Below, one piece after another: positions 48,798-59,094 of a DNA stretch of 64,000 nucleotides. The notes below the pieces were generated by a model, which saw only the letters and a program-made list of their open reading frames with translations, did no database searches and was not told the origin of the DNA. The DNA is from Hyphodiscus hymeniophilus. Its lineage: Eukaryota > Ascomycota > Leotiomycetes > Helotiales > Hyphodiscaceae. Position numbers and translations under genes: made by a program. The stretch covers positions 372,001 to 436,000 of the forward strand of contig VNKQ01000011.1 of NCBI GenBank assembly GCA_016508695.1, given 5' to 3'. The stretch's first letter is position 1, and each line of letters starts with the position of its first letter.

Positions 48798-49587
48798 CAC
48801 GGAAGAGGGAGAGGTTGATGAGAACAGCCTCGGCGTTTTTAAGTTATGCGCGGCCGTTGGAACTTGGAGGGATGTCTTTGTGTATATATACTAAAGCAGG
48901 TGGGTAGTCGGTCGTTTGATTGAATAGTTTGACCCATCTATTAGTGACTATATGTGAGTACCGTACCACGGGTTTCCGTGGGTAGTTGATGGTCATAGTA
49001 ATGTACCAGCCTACTTTGCGGCCTCGAGGTCTATACAAGACGTTTTGATCTGTCTCGGGAGTAGTGGAAGCCTGTTGGTCGACCTAGTGATGTTATGGTA
49101 GAGATTGTAGGTCCGATCATTCTGCACGCGGAAGAACCCGACTCGTTTGGTTTTCTGGCATATTGGCATAGAGGACAAAGTAAATTGTGTATACTGTACT
49201 ATCTCCCAATGTATAGGCTGGTAAGAGGCGACGACGCTGTTGAGACGAGGAGCTCGAGTCTACATCAGATGGATATAACCATGTTAAATAGCTCGTCAAC
49301 TGCAATGCTTCCTCAATCCCAATATCTTTGGTTTAGAAGATATCTTCTCGAAGCTCCCAATCGAACCTCGTCTTAAGATCCAGAGAGAGACTCTTCCCGG
49401 ACGAGACCTGCACCTTCTTCTCAAACAACCGGCTTTTCAGACGCGGCCCAACGTTGTACGGTCACACTGGACCTCCCGTCGTTGATAAGAGAATGCTTCA
49501 AATGTGGAAGATTGGAGGCCCAAGATACATTAGTGTTCAAGCCACTGGTATTCCTGAAGATGTCGCCCGTTATCTCTGGGAACGTCG

Positions 49588-49754
49588 TGTCGGCATCTTC
49601 AAGGACTGCGTCGATGGCGTTGTCCAGATCTGCGTCGATGTTAGATTTTAGGATCGCTGCATTTCTGGGAGATTGTGTCGACATCTTCAAGGACTGTGTC
49701 GATGTCGATGTCGATGTCGATGTCCAGATCTGTGTCGACATTTGACGTTAGGAT
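49588..49754. repeat. Imperfect tandem duplication with GTCGAT microsatellite
   Basis: Copy A (49588-49654) and copy B (49675-49754) share CATCTTCAAGGACTG, then GTCGATG, then GTCCAGATCTG, GTCGA and TTAGGAT. In copy B the internal GTCGAT has expanded to about 4.5 tandem copies (49698-49724). On the minus strand the two copies translate, in different frames, to similar acidic peptides (SNIDADLDNAIDAVLEDADT and SNVDTDLDIDIDIDIDTVLE), so the duplication may lie in a former or unrecognised coding region. Confidence 0.75.
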
Positions 49755-51057
49755 GTTAGACGACAGAAAGGCTGGTGGAGACATATCCGCTATGGATTCC
49801 ATCCTTTGCCATTCTTGTGTAGAAAAGCTCAATGCTGCTGATCGTATTCTCAAGCAGAGTCATCTCTCATGGTCTGCAAAGTAGGAATTGCAGGACCTTC
49901 CTCTGGGGTCTTAAAAGCATGCGTATTTAGTTATCAATGATATTCGCTCGAAGGATGTTGATGTTGTTAGTTGAGTGACAATGATAGGGGAATATGTTTT
50001 GTTGGACGGTTCGGTTGGCAGTCCGTAAGCATGGTTAGAGCATATGTACGATGTGAAATATACAATCCTATGTGGACTCATGATGTGTGATAATGTCTGA
50101 ACTGCTCAAAGCAATGCACTTGGCATTATTTTTCCATGAGCGTTTGTCGTTGTACATGGACAGACGTTGCCTGCATATGATCAAGAGGGAGTCTGCAAGA
50201 GGGAGTTCGCCGTCGCCGAGAAAGCCATCGCCTTGCTTCAAAGCTAGTATCAAGCCTGCAGTATGCTTGAGGCTGACAATTCAAAGAGAAGCCTAGGTCA
50301 AAGCCTAGGGACTCAGGACTGTCTCATCTGACGTGTGCTTGTTCAAATACCAAGCTGACAGACACTTGTCGCTTTCACATTGCGGCGTCTTTGAGAGACT
50401 GCAGAGGGGGTTCTGTCCTAACCCCCAATAGGTGAAAAGCTCTCTCTCTAATCATCTCACTCACCTGGAATCCCATTTCACAGCACCTGATATTCCAACC
50501 AACCACATCTGAATCCTCTCCAATCCTCAGTCAGATCTCCAATCAGTCGATCATCGATATGATATTGAATCATGGAAACGCCACACGTGAAAGCCTTTGC
50601 CAACGGGACTTTCCCAGACCTCACTCTTTGGCCAACCGGCGTCAAGGAAAGTTGAACGTGTGTTCGTCTCCGCGCCGCTTGAACGAATCAACCTCAGCGG
50701 CGTGCTGTGGCGTCCTCCTCCTGGTCTGACGGCTTGCCCTTGCCCCTGCCGCGTGAATCCCCATGTCAGACGGGGCGTTATGTACAGTAGTAGGGTAGAT
50801 CTTGCTGGACAGGCCTAAAGAGGGCGTCTTCCCGGACATTTGGGAGCGATTGTTTGGGGGGGTATGGGCCGTATGGCATGGGATGGTGTGGTGTGCATGG
50901 TGCAGCCTCACGTTTATTCTGGGCCTGCCGAGCATCCGCGTTTTCCGGAAGGGATGCGGTTGCACGCGTTGTTTTGTGAGGTTTTGTTTTGCGTGTTGGT
51001 GATATCAGAAGGGTACGTAGTCGGAGGTAGCGATGGGTGGTGACCGAATGGATATTG

Positions 51058-51063
51058 CACGTG
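51058..51063. promoter_or_regulatory. Possible Pho4/NUC-1-type E-box
   Basis: The hexamer CACGTG is followed by GG (CACGTGGG), the preferred flank for Pho4-type bHLH factors. It lies about 2.1 kb upstream of a phosphate-permease-like transporter, which is far, and the hexamer also occurs elsewhere in the region. Confidence 0.2.
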
Positions 51064-52811
51064 GGCTCACTCATAGCCAGGCGACGGAGATACTATCCGT
51101 GTGTTGACAACGTGACATCAGGACCAGATTACGGAGGTAAAGTGTATGTAAGCCCAACTCCGAGAGCATGAGGAATGTAGACCAGAGTTTCCTTCCACCT
51201 TGAGGCAAACTGCCGGGTACACGGCGAATCCCGAGACATAGAGACGTTGGTGCTGCATCCGGAAGATTTGGGTAATAGACTGCTCGCATCATCCCACCAG
51301 ACTCGACTGGCTATTTCTGATGTAATACATCTCGTCTGTGTCCTCGACCTTTACGGTATTGAAGCTGTAGATGTAAGAAAATACACCTCGTGACATTGGT
51401 GTTCGTCAACGGATATGAAGATCTAGATCACGAATGGCCGTGCCTCCTTCCGACAGGGATAAAAACCCTTCGGCTCCACCCCCCCTCCTAGTTCCATGCA
51501 CACTCGCTTGGACATTCTGGGGTTGGAGTCGTATAAAGGAGAAACGTGGTCCAGACACGCGGTCTGATTGGCTCTTTCGGACGACATGCAAAAACCTCAA
51601 GACTTTTTCGAGATTTTGGTGCAGCGTGGGCGTCGAGGTGGAGAGTCCGAAATATTGGCAAACATTGGCAAACGTGCCCGAGTCTCTGGCAGGCCGGAGA
51701 AACATGCTGGAATCAAGCGTTCGTGGTCTGGGCAAGAAAAGCTTCAGCGGTGCGAAATCTCTTGCGGATCTCTTGTGCGCGGGAGGCGTTTCTTGGTATG
51801 GAGGCTGTTCTTGAATCCTGGGCGACGACATCATGTCGAAGGGAAGGACGAGAAGGTCTTGCCATCAATCCTGTGGCGGGGTACGGCGTCGCTTGTCTGG
51901 GGATGAGTTGCAGAAGAACAGAGACCAGATGTGGACTCTGGCTAGATGGGCTGATGTCTGGAATAGAGGAGGCCGGCGCTGTGCGGATATCTCGCACGGA
52001 ATAATGCCCTTTGGATATGATATGTAAGGTCTGGCGCAGCTCCTGTCCCAACCACGCCCATCGACCCTCAGCGGAGACTACCGTACCTAGCAAATTGATG
52101 CACGTTTGGTTTAGGCTTCGTGAGTGGTGCGGAATAAGCTGCCATGCAGGCGTGACCAACAGTGTCTATTACTCGTGGGATGCGGCTTTTTGTAGTATTG
52201 TGTGGAAACACCATTTCGCTGTCGGTAGACGCTCGTATGTCGTGTCGAACACCTCGATTTCCAGTCGTGGTCTCTCTGGTCATGCGGTGCTGCTTCGTCT
52301 GATATCTGGGGTTGGTATTCGATGTACTCGAGTATCGTATATAAGATGATACCTGTTTAAGCATACGGTACATCCGGATATCCAAGCCATGTGCGTGCCC
52401 AGGGTAGGACTCACAGCGCAAGGACTACTCGTACCTATCACACTGGCGAACCACTTCCCTCCGTGCCTCCTTCTTTCTACTGCCCTCGAACTACCATCGC
52501 ATGCATCCACCCACCACCAATGCTGGCTGACTTTCGCTCGCCCCACGCCACGCACGACTGGATCTCCAAATACTTATTCTCCTCTGTCGCTCTAGCGTCT
52601 GCTCTTCTTCCACTTCGCCCAATTGATGCTGTCAGATGCAAAGACGCAGCTTCCCGTTTCGACTCGATGTTCTCGAAGAAATTGCAGTTCCCTTCCTCTC
52701 CTCACTCATTGGTCTTGGATCCCCCCCTTCCCTCTAAATCCCCACCCGTTCCCGACCCAGTCGCCGCCTCGTCGACCCATCAGAAGAGTGATCGAAAGCA
52801 TGTGGTCTACA

Positions 52812-52880
52812 TCTTTCCTTCTTCGCCTTCCTTCTCTCTTCCTTCCCTTCCTTCCCTCCACTTTTCTTCGCTTCGGCTTG
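52812..52880 (+). promoter_or_regulatory. Pyrimidine-rich promoter tract
   Basis: A nearly pure C/T stretch on the coding strand about 260-320 bp before the transporter start codon. CT-rich tracts near the transcription start are typical of strongly expressed filamentous-fungal genes. Confidence 0.5.
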
Positions 52881-53133
52881 GGTTGCGCACTTGCGCCACC
52901 AAAGTCTGTCTGTACGGAGGTGCGCATGCGGGACGCCAGCACTAGTCTGCCTTAGTTTCTCCCACGAACCCTTCCCCCCCCCAAGCTCTCATATAGTCTC
53001 CTGCCCGCCCTCGTCGACTTTCGTCTTCTTTTCCTCCCCAAGCAGTGCTCTCCAACCTCACCGTCGCCCGCTTCCCGCGACAACAGCAACTCCAAGTATT
53101 GTCTGTATACTTGCTTGCCAAAGTCATCACACA

Positions 53134-55243
53134 ATGGCGGACCAATTGCACCAACATCAGCACCACGACCCCACCAATTATGGTGTCGTGGGCGTCCCTC
53201 ACGGTCCTGAGACCGGCGATGACCACGCTTCGTTCCCTTACACTCACAATCCCGACAACGAAAAGGCAATTTTCCAATACCTCCTGCATCCAGACGACAG
53301 TTACACAGCCGAGGGTGCCTACTGGGCCGATCTCCCGATTGGCCAGCGAATCAAGTTTGTGAACAGCGTCAATAATGCCGAGTCCTGGAAAGAGTTGAAG
53401 GCTATTGGAAGCATGGCCAAGAGAGATCCTCTGTCGCCGGTCGCCTGGTACTTCAAAAACGCTGTCTTGCCTGGTGCTGGTCTCGGCCTCGAGGGGTATG
53501 TCAATTGGACTTCACGAAACGAATCAGAACTGACAATTCTTCCAGTTACGTCCTTTTCTCCATTGGTAACTTGACCTCTCTCTTCCAGGCTGTCTGGCCA
53601 GGGTGCTGGAAGACTTTCAAGACTTGTAATGAGCAATGGACATTTGCCGTTACCTATCTTGAGATTATTGGTATCATTGTTGGTCAAATCATGGTCGGTC
53701 TTCTCGGTGATGGGTATGAACTTCTGAGTCCCCTCCAGCTCGCTTCCAGCTAATTTGATCCAGTATTGGACGTCGCTGGGGATTGTGCCAAGATGCCTTC
53801 ATCATGTTCCTCGGTCTTCTCATGCTTACTGCTTCGTGGGGTGTCACTCTCAACGGATGGGTTATCTGCTACGCCTGGTCCCTCTTCTTTTATGGTGTTG
53901 GAGTCGGAGGTGAATATCCTATGACGGCTACCGCAGCTATGGAGAATGCTACCGGGTCTGGTCGTGTTTCCACCAGGGATGATCGTCTGCACCGTGGGCG
54001 TAAAGTCACCATGGCATTCTTGATGCAAGGATGGGGTCAATTCTTCAACCAAATCCTCCTCATTCTGTTGCTTCTCATCTTCCACCACGGAAGTGGGAAC
54101 CCTCCATACTCCACCGTTTCCGCTCAATACACCTACCGAGTATCATTCGCCATTCCTGCTGTCGGTACCCTCTGGCTTGTCTACTACAGATGGTACAAGA
54201 TGCCTTTGGCTTCCAAACAACTCGCGGCATCCAAGAAGAAGCACCAAGTCACCGGATACGACATCAAATCCCTGAAGCTTACCTTCACTCACTTCGGCGG
54301 TCGTGTTATTGCCACTGCTGGTGCCTGGTTCTGCAACGATGTTTTCTTCTACGGAAACAAGCTGTTCCAGTCCCAATTCATCAAGGTCCTGTCTCCTAAC
54401 TCCAAATCCATTATGACCGGATGGCTCTGGAATATGGTAAACATTGCTGCTTCCCTTGCTGGATACTACCTTGCTTCTTTCCTGATCGATAACAAGCTAT
54501 ACGGCCGAAAATGGATGCAACAGATCGGCTTCTTGATGTGCTTCATCTTGTTCGTCGTACCCGCATTCCACTACAAACACTACAGCTCCATTGACGGGAT
54601 CCACTCCTTCCAAGCCATGTACTTCTTGTCGTCCTTCTTCAACCAATTCGGTCCCAATGCCGTCACCTTCCTTGTCGCCGCTGAGGTCTACCCAACTCCA
54701 GTCCGTGCATCCGCCCACGGTTTCTCCGCCGCGGTCGGTAAGCTCGGTGCCTTGTTCGCCGCAGTTCTCTACAACTACATCACCATTCAACAAAAGTTCT
54801 ACGTCGTTCCTTGGTTCGGTATTGCTGGTATGCTTATGACCTTCATCTGGCTTCCAGATACCACCGGTCTCGACCTCAAGGAGCAAGAGCGCAGATGGCA
54901 ATACATTCGTGAGGGCCGTGGACACGAATATCACGGTGTTGCAGTCCACCCTCACCATCTCTCCGTGTGGGAGCGCATGCGAGGAATTGGGAAACAATAC
55001 AACCCAGAGCTCGACTACGAATCCAAGATCAGCGACATGAGATCCGACTGGGAAGCGAAGCAACAGGAGAAAGCCAACAATGAGAATGGCCTTGCCGACG
55101 AGGAGGATGAGTACAGTGAAGATGTGCACAACTTCTTCGTTCACTCTGCCAAGAACACCCCCATGCTGGCACCCATGACTGAGAAGAAGATTTCCGGAAG
55201 CGAAGATTCGGATGAGATAAACCACAACAATACTGCGGCATAA
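53134..55243 (+). CDS. MFS transporter, phosphate/glycerophosphodiester permease-like
   Basis: Proton-coupled major-facilitator permease, about 660 residues in three exons. The ATG at 53134 begins MADQLHQHQHHDPTNYGVVG; a long hydrophilic N-terminus (about 110 residues) precedes the first helix. Introns near 53496-53545 and 53715-53763 join GLGLEG to YVLFSIGNLTSLFQA and LLGDG to IGRRWGLCQDAFIMF. The signature GVGVGGEYPMTATAAMEN resembles the Pho84/Git1 motif GxGxGGDYPLS. Other family segments are FLMQGWGQFFNQILL, FNQFGPNAVTFLVAAEVYPT and RASAHGFSAAVGKLGAL. The C-terminal tail is acidic and cytosolic. It probably moves phosphate, glycerophosphodiesters or another organic anion across the plasma membrane; I cannot separate these by eye. 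The promoter has a strong CT tract. Confidence 0.83.
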
Positions 55244-56360
55244 ATATATTGGATCAAAATTTCGCTCCCTTGTACTTGTTCTTGGGCACAATGATATCCC
55301 CTCATTTCCAGCGACTCGGCTGTGGTATATAGAACGGTTTCGGTGTGTCACGTTACGGCATGGCTTAGGGAAAAGTCAATACTCTCTTTGCGCGTTGAGC
55401 GAAGCTTGTCTTGGGCTATTAGTATAGAAATGCATAATATTGAACAAGGCTGCTTTTTGCATCAACGGGCCCCATCTTCGTGATAGCCAACGTGGCTTCT
55501 CTTATTCTTCATCCTCGTTCCTGGAATACTAGCGAATAATATTGACACCTATGACCCAAGACTTACCATGATCTCACCCAGTCTCAACTGCCCACAAAAG
55601 TATCGTGAAATCCGGCATTTTACCTTCTATCCCTGTCGAACCCAAAACAGAAACCAAAAAAAAAAAACGCCTTCATGCCACCACTACACCAAATCTCAGA
55701 ACCTCCCAGCCCAAGCCAAGGGCTTCCCAAAAGCGTTCACTTGGCAGGATTTGTTCACTTGGCGGATTTGTAGATGTGCAACAAATAGTAAGCGGTAAGC
55801 AGTGAAGAGCCAGCTACACGTGCTCTTGCTGGGGCTTGGGTAGGTAAACTGCTGGTCCTCTTGTGGGTGTAGTGCGGGTACTTCTCTGGGACCCGCTGGG
55901 ATAGGTTAGAGGAGGTACGGAGTGCCGATTAGCCGGCTTGGGAGGGGGGAGGTGAGAGGGGTGAGCAGAGCAGAGCAGTGCAGTGAGCACCGAGGAGGAA
56001 GGATGGAGGCTTGGGCTGGCACGTGCGTTTGACTTGGCTTGGGGGTCTTGGTCTTTGCCCTTGGATATGTTATATATCCATAGCTTAATGTGGAGGAGGA
56101 ATGCATGTTTACATCAGGGCCGATCGTGTTGTGCGTTTGCTTTCAATGGCCGAAATGAAACACTTCAAGCATGGGAAACCATTTACAGGATCATTCCTTC
56201 ATCGTTCATTCTCGTAATGTGTAATGTCCCCCGTTCAACGCCCAAAACTCCTTCCAAATGCTGCAAAAGGTAACTAACTCCCGACACCGAATCCCCAGCT
56301 GAACGCCAGACGCCGGACCATGCACTACCAACTACCCTCGCAACTATCCCATATCCCAAC
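55244..56360. other. Convergent intergenic region
   Basis: About 1.1 kb between convergent genes. It has an A-rich run near 55656-55668 and several short frames without recognisable products. The part next to 56360 includes the 3' untranslated region of the receptor gene. Confidence 0.35.
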
Positions 56361-57511
56361 CTAGACCATCGAGCTCGTCTTGACCAGACTCCCCGCGGCC
56401 GTGGAAACACTCGCGCTCCTCTCCCCCTCACCCACGGCATGCACGGTCAGGAAATCCTTCCCAGCAGCCTGCACCACCTCACGCATCTGCTCGTGCCGAC
56501 CATGCTCCTCGTGCATCTCGCTCCAGAGACTCTCATCCCTCGCCCTCGCCCTCGCCTTCGCCCTCGGCACACCCCCGCCCGCTCCGCTCCTCGGGGCATT
56601 CCTATCGACCTCTGGGCCCTTGCTCGGCTTCCCACCGAGCTGCCTCGCGAGCGGCCTTAGCATGGGGACGGAGGCGCAGACGATGCCCAGGGAGGTCTCG
56701 AGCGTGGTCCAGATGGCGAAGGAGAAGGAGTCCCACTGGGCGAGGCGGCGGTTCAGGAAGCGGTAGGCGACGGCGAGGCGGGTCAGAGAGGCGCAGGCGT
56801 CGAAGAGGCCGAGGGTCAGGAGGAAGGCGAGGCCGAGCTTCTGGCGGCGCGGGAGGTGCATCGTGAGGATGTGGGGGATCACGAGCGCGATGAGCCAGAT
56901 GTCCGTCGTAGTGTGGATGATGGCCGACGCGGTCATGATCGGGTAGTAGGCGACGCAGCGACCGTGCGGGGCGAAGGTGAACTTGTGCGTGAGGGGGTTG
57001 CAGACGAGCGCGGAGAAGGGGAGGAGGATGCAGCCGTACAGGCAGACGAAGGCGATGGTGGAGAAGATCAGGATGCGTTGGAAACGCAGGGTGAGGATAC
57101 GGAGGTAGAAGGCCAGGATGGAAAGTTTGGTGAGGAGGAGGCAGGCCTGGTAGAAGATGATGGTGAAGTACGAGCATTTTATTGCGATTGCTTGGTAGGT
57201 GAGGGGGATGTCTTTGTGTTTGTGGCCAAGGCCGAAGTGCGATTCGACGCCGACGAGGGTGACGACTGTGAGGGAGCAGATCCAGGCGAGGATTATCAAA
57301 GTGTCGTCCCAGCCCCAATTCTTGATTAGGATGCCGCGAGAGTAGACTCGTCCGAGCAAGATGAGGCTGCAGACTATTTCAGGGACGAGTATTCCAGGTA
57401 GAAGATCAGAGACTTCAGAAGGGCCTCGAAGCTGGAGAAGTATTAGTCATCGCTGGAAATATTCATACGAAGAAAGGGAAGAGAACGTACATGTTGGGGA
57501 TAGACCGTCAT
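56361..57511 (-). CDS. PTH11-type rhodopsin-domain membrane protein
   Basis: Seven-helix fungal membrane protein of the PTH11-like/rhodopsin-domain family, about 350 residues. A short first exon (ATG at 57511, MTVYPQH) is spliced to LRGPSEVSDLLPGILVPEIV. Characteristic features are GRVYSRGILIKNWGWDDTLI with the WGWDD motif, a conserved YFTIIFYQACLLLTKLSILA helix, FYLRIL, and the late segment LAQWDSFSFAIWTTLETSLG. The C-terminal tail is cytosolic, low-complexity and basic (RAKARARARDESLW). Magnaporthe PTH11 is a GPCR-like sensor of host surface cues, but most family members have unknown ligands and no CFEM domain is present here. The gene body is much more G+C-rich than its neighbours. Family call good, function open. 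Confidence 0.85.
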
Positions 57512-59094
57512 TTTGCTTGATATAAATTTGTACAGGAAAAGAATACTGGGTCCCCAGAGGTGAGAGATCTACAGACTAACAAGCTCTTGCTCATGACTTC
57601 TGGGGTAGATCATCAATCTTTATATCCTCTTCTAGTGTTCATGTCAGCATTGTACGACTTCCCAACCCACCGTCTTGTTCGTACTGACGGCCCCCTTTCG
57701 CACCGTCCCGCCCCCTCTTCATCATTCTGAAGCTGAGCGAGACATCCAAGCCCAAGATAAACTCTATAATTAGAGACAACTGGAGATATGAGTAACCAGA
57801 TGTGCATCACGAAAAAAGAAATACCTGGAACGTTTGTAACTTTGGCTCATGCACATCGTCGTGCGCAGCTAGAACCGCCTCATCAATAACGCTCCGAGCC
57901 GGCAAACTTATCGCTTAACGACATAGTGTGTCCACCTGCTTCCCCGTTCTTGAAACTCTCGCACAATTTGTAGGAACTGTACCCAAATCACAAGTACGGA
58001 GGTGCTGGTTCGGAAACAGGCAGTATTGGCGAGAGGTATTGCGCTGCGGCTGCAGCTGCATGCAGAGTCAGCATGAGAGGCTTAGCACTAACCCCCTCTG
58101 GAGATTTTGTTCGTGGGGAAAGTACGGACACAAGCCAATGGAAAATCATCTGCTTTGCTGCGAAAGGGTGGTCGTGATTACTTAACAAGCAAGTCCTCAA
58201 AATAAACTTTGAATGCCGACCCCACAGACCAGAGCACAGCCCCTGCAGGCTCCTGGTGACCCACCATATTGGGTCTCTCGGACATATGGAGCAAGCATTC
58301 GGCCTCGATGGTCGCCCAAAAAGTGATAAACAATACTCTTTGTGCAGTATGGCGCTTGAAGTGGTTGGGGGTGCAATTGATCTCCAAGGCCCGAACTATA
58401 GCCTAGTCATCGCTTGTGAGGTGGATGGGACAGGTTTCGATGAATCTTGTTAAGCCAACACTCCGCTCCCTTGAAGCATTGCGTACCGTGTACTGGGCAA
58501 GTGCGTCTATTAGGAGTTGGCTTTCCAGACTCTGGGGCAGTTCGTGACACACGAAACTACCTGGCGCCGTGATACAGCCTCCTTGTCAAATCCTATACTA
58601 ACGAACTTTGGGATCCAAGATTGATCTTGGATATTTCAGCTGTGCACAACGAAAAGAATATACCCACATAGGCATAAGTAACATTTAAGAGTCAATGACA
58701 CAAACCACTCGGTACCATAAAACATATCTCGAGAGGCATTCGCGAATGACTTCGGTGTTGCTAATCAGATTGGAATTTGCTTTTCAACAGGCTCAGATAG
58801 CACTCTTCCGCCTTGGAGGAAGAAGAAGCCTCTTCGTCAAATCGCGCTTGCGAGGGAAGCCCGAGTGTGGAATGGAGATTCTCAGCTCTAACTCATGGGC
58901 TTTGGGGCTAAGTAATTGCCGTTCATTCCTCGGGATATTAATCCTACTATTTGCCACGGCCAGCTCATCCCGGCCGGCAGCGTAGCTATTTTGTATTCCT
59001 AAACGCCTGCTTATGCTGATGAAAAGGCAATTACCCCGTACACGGAAAGTTATGTTACATTGTGAGGTGTGAATCCTCCCTCTGGTATAAAAGC
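57512..59094. other. Long intergenic region
   Basis: About 1.6 kb with the receptor promoter at the left and the PTA1 3' end at the right. Short frames at 57928-58185, 58256-58453 and 58695-58985 match nothing. No transposon ends or tRNA seen. Confidence 0.35.

Larger units (their letters stand above)
47299..53133. other. Gene-poor 5.8 kb intergenic region
   Basis: No recognisable protein-coding gene. It contains a short telomere-like run (48783-48797), a GTCGAT-rich duplication (49588-49754), three CACGTG hexamers (48567-48572, 50584-50589, 51058-51063), and overlapping frames of 110-185 codons on both strands between 51.4 and 52.9 kb that match nothing. Its right end is the transporter promoter. 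An unrecognised lineage-specific gene or long non-coding RNA could be here. Confidence 0.4.

Noticed and set aside
51406..52159. Overlapping frames of 110-152 codons on both strands
   Set aside because: They overlap each other, resemble no family, and such frames arise easily in locally G+C-rich DNA.
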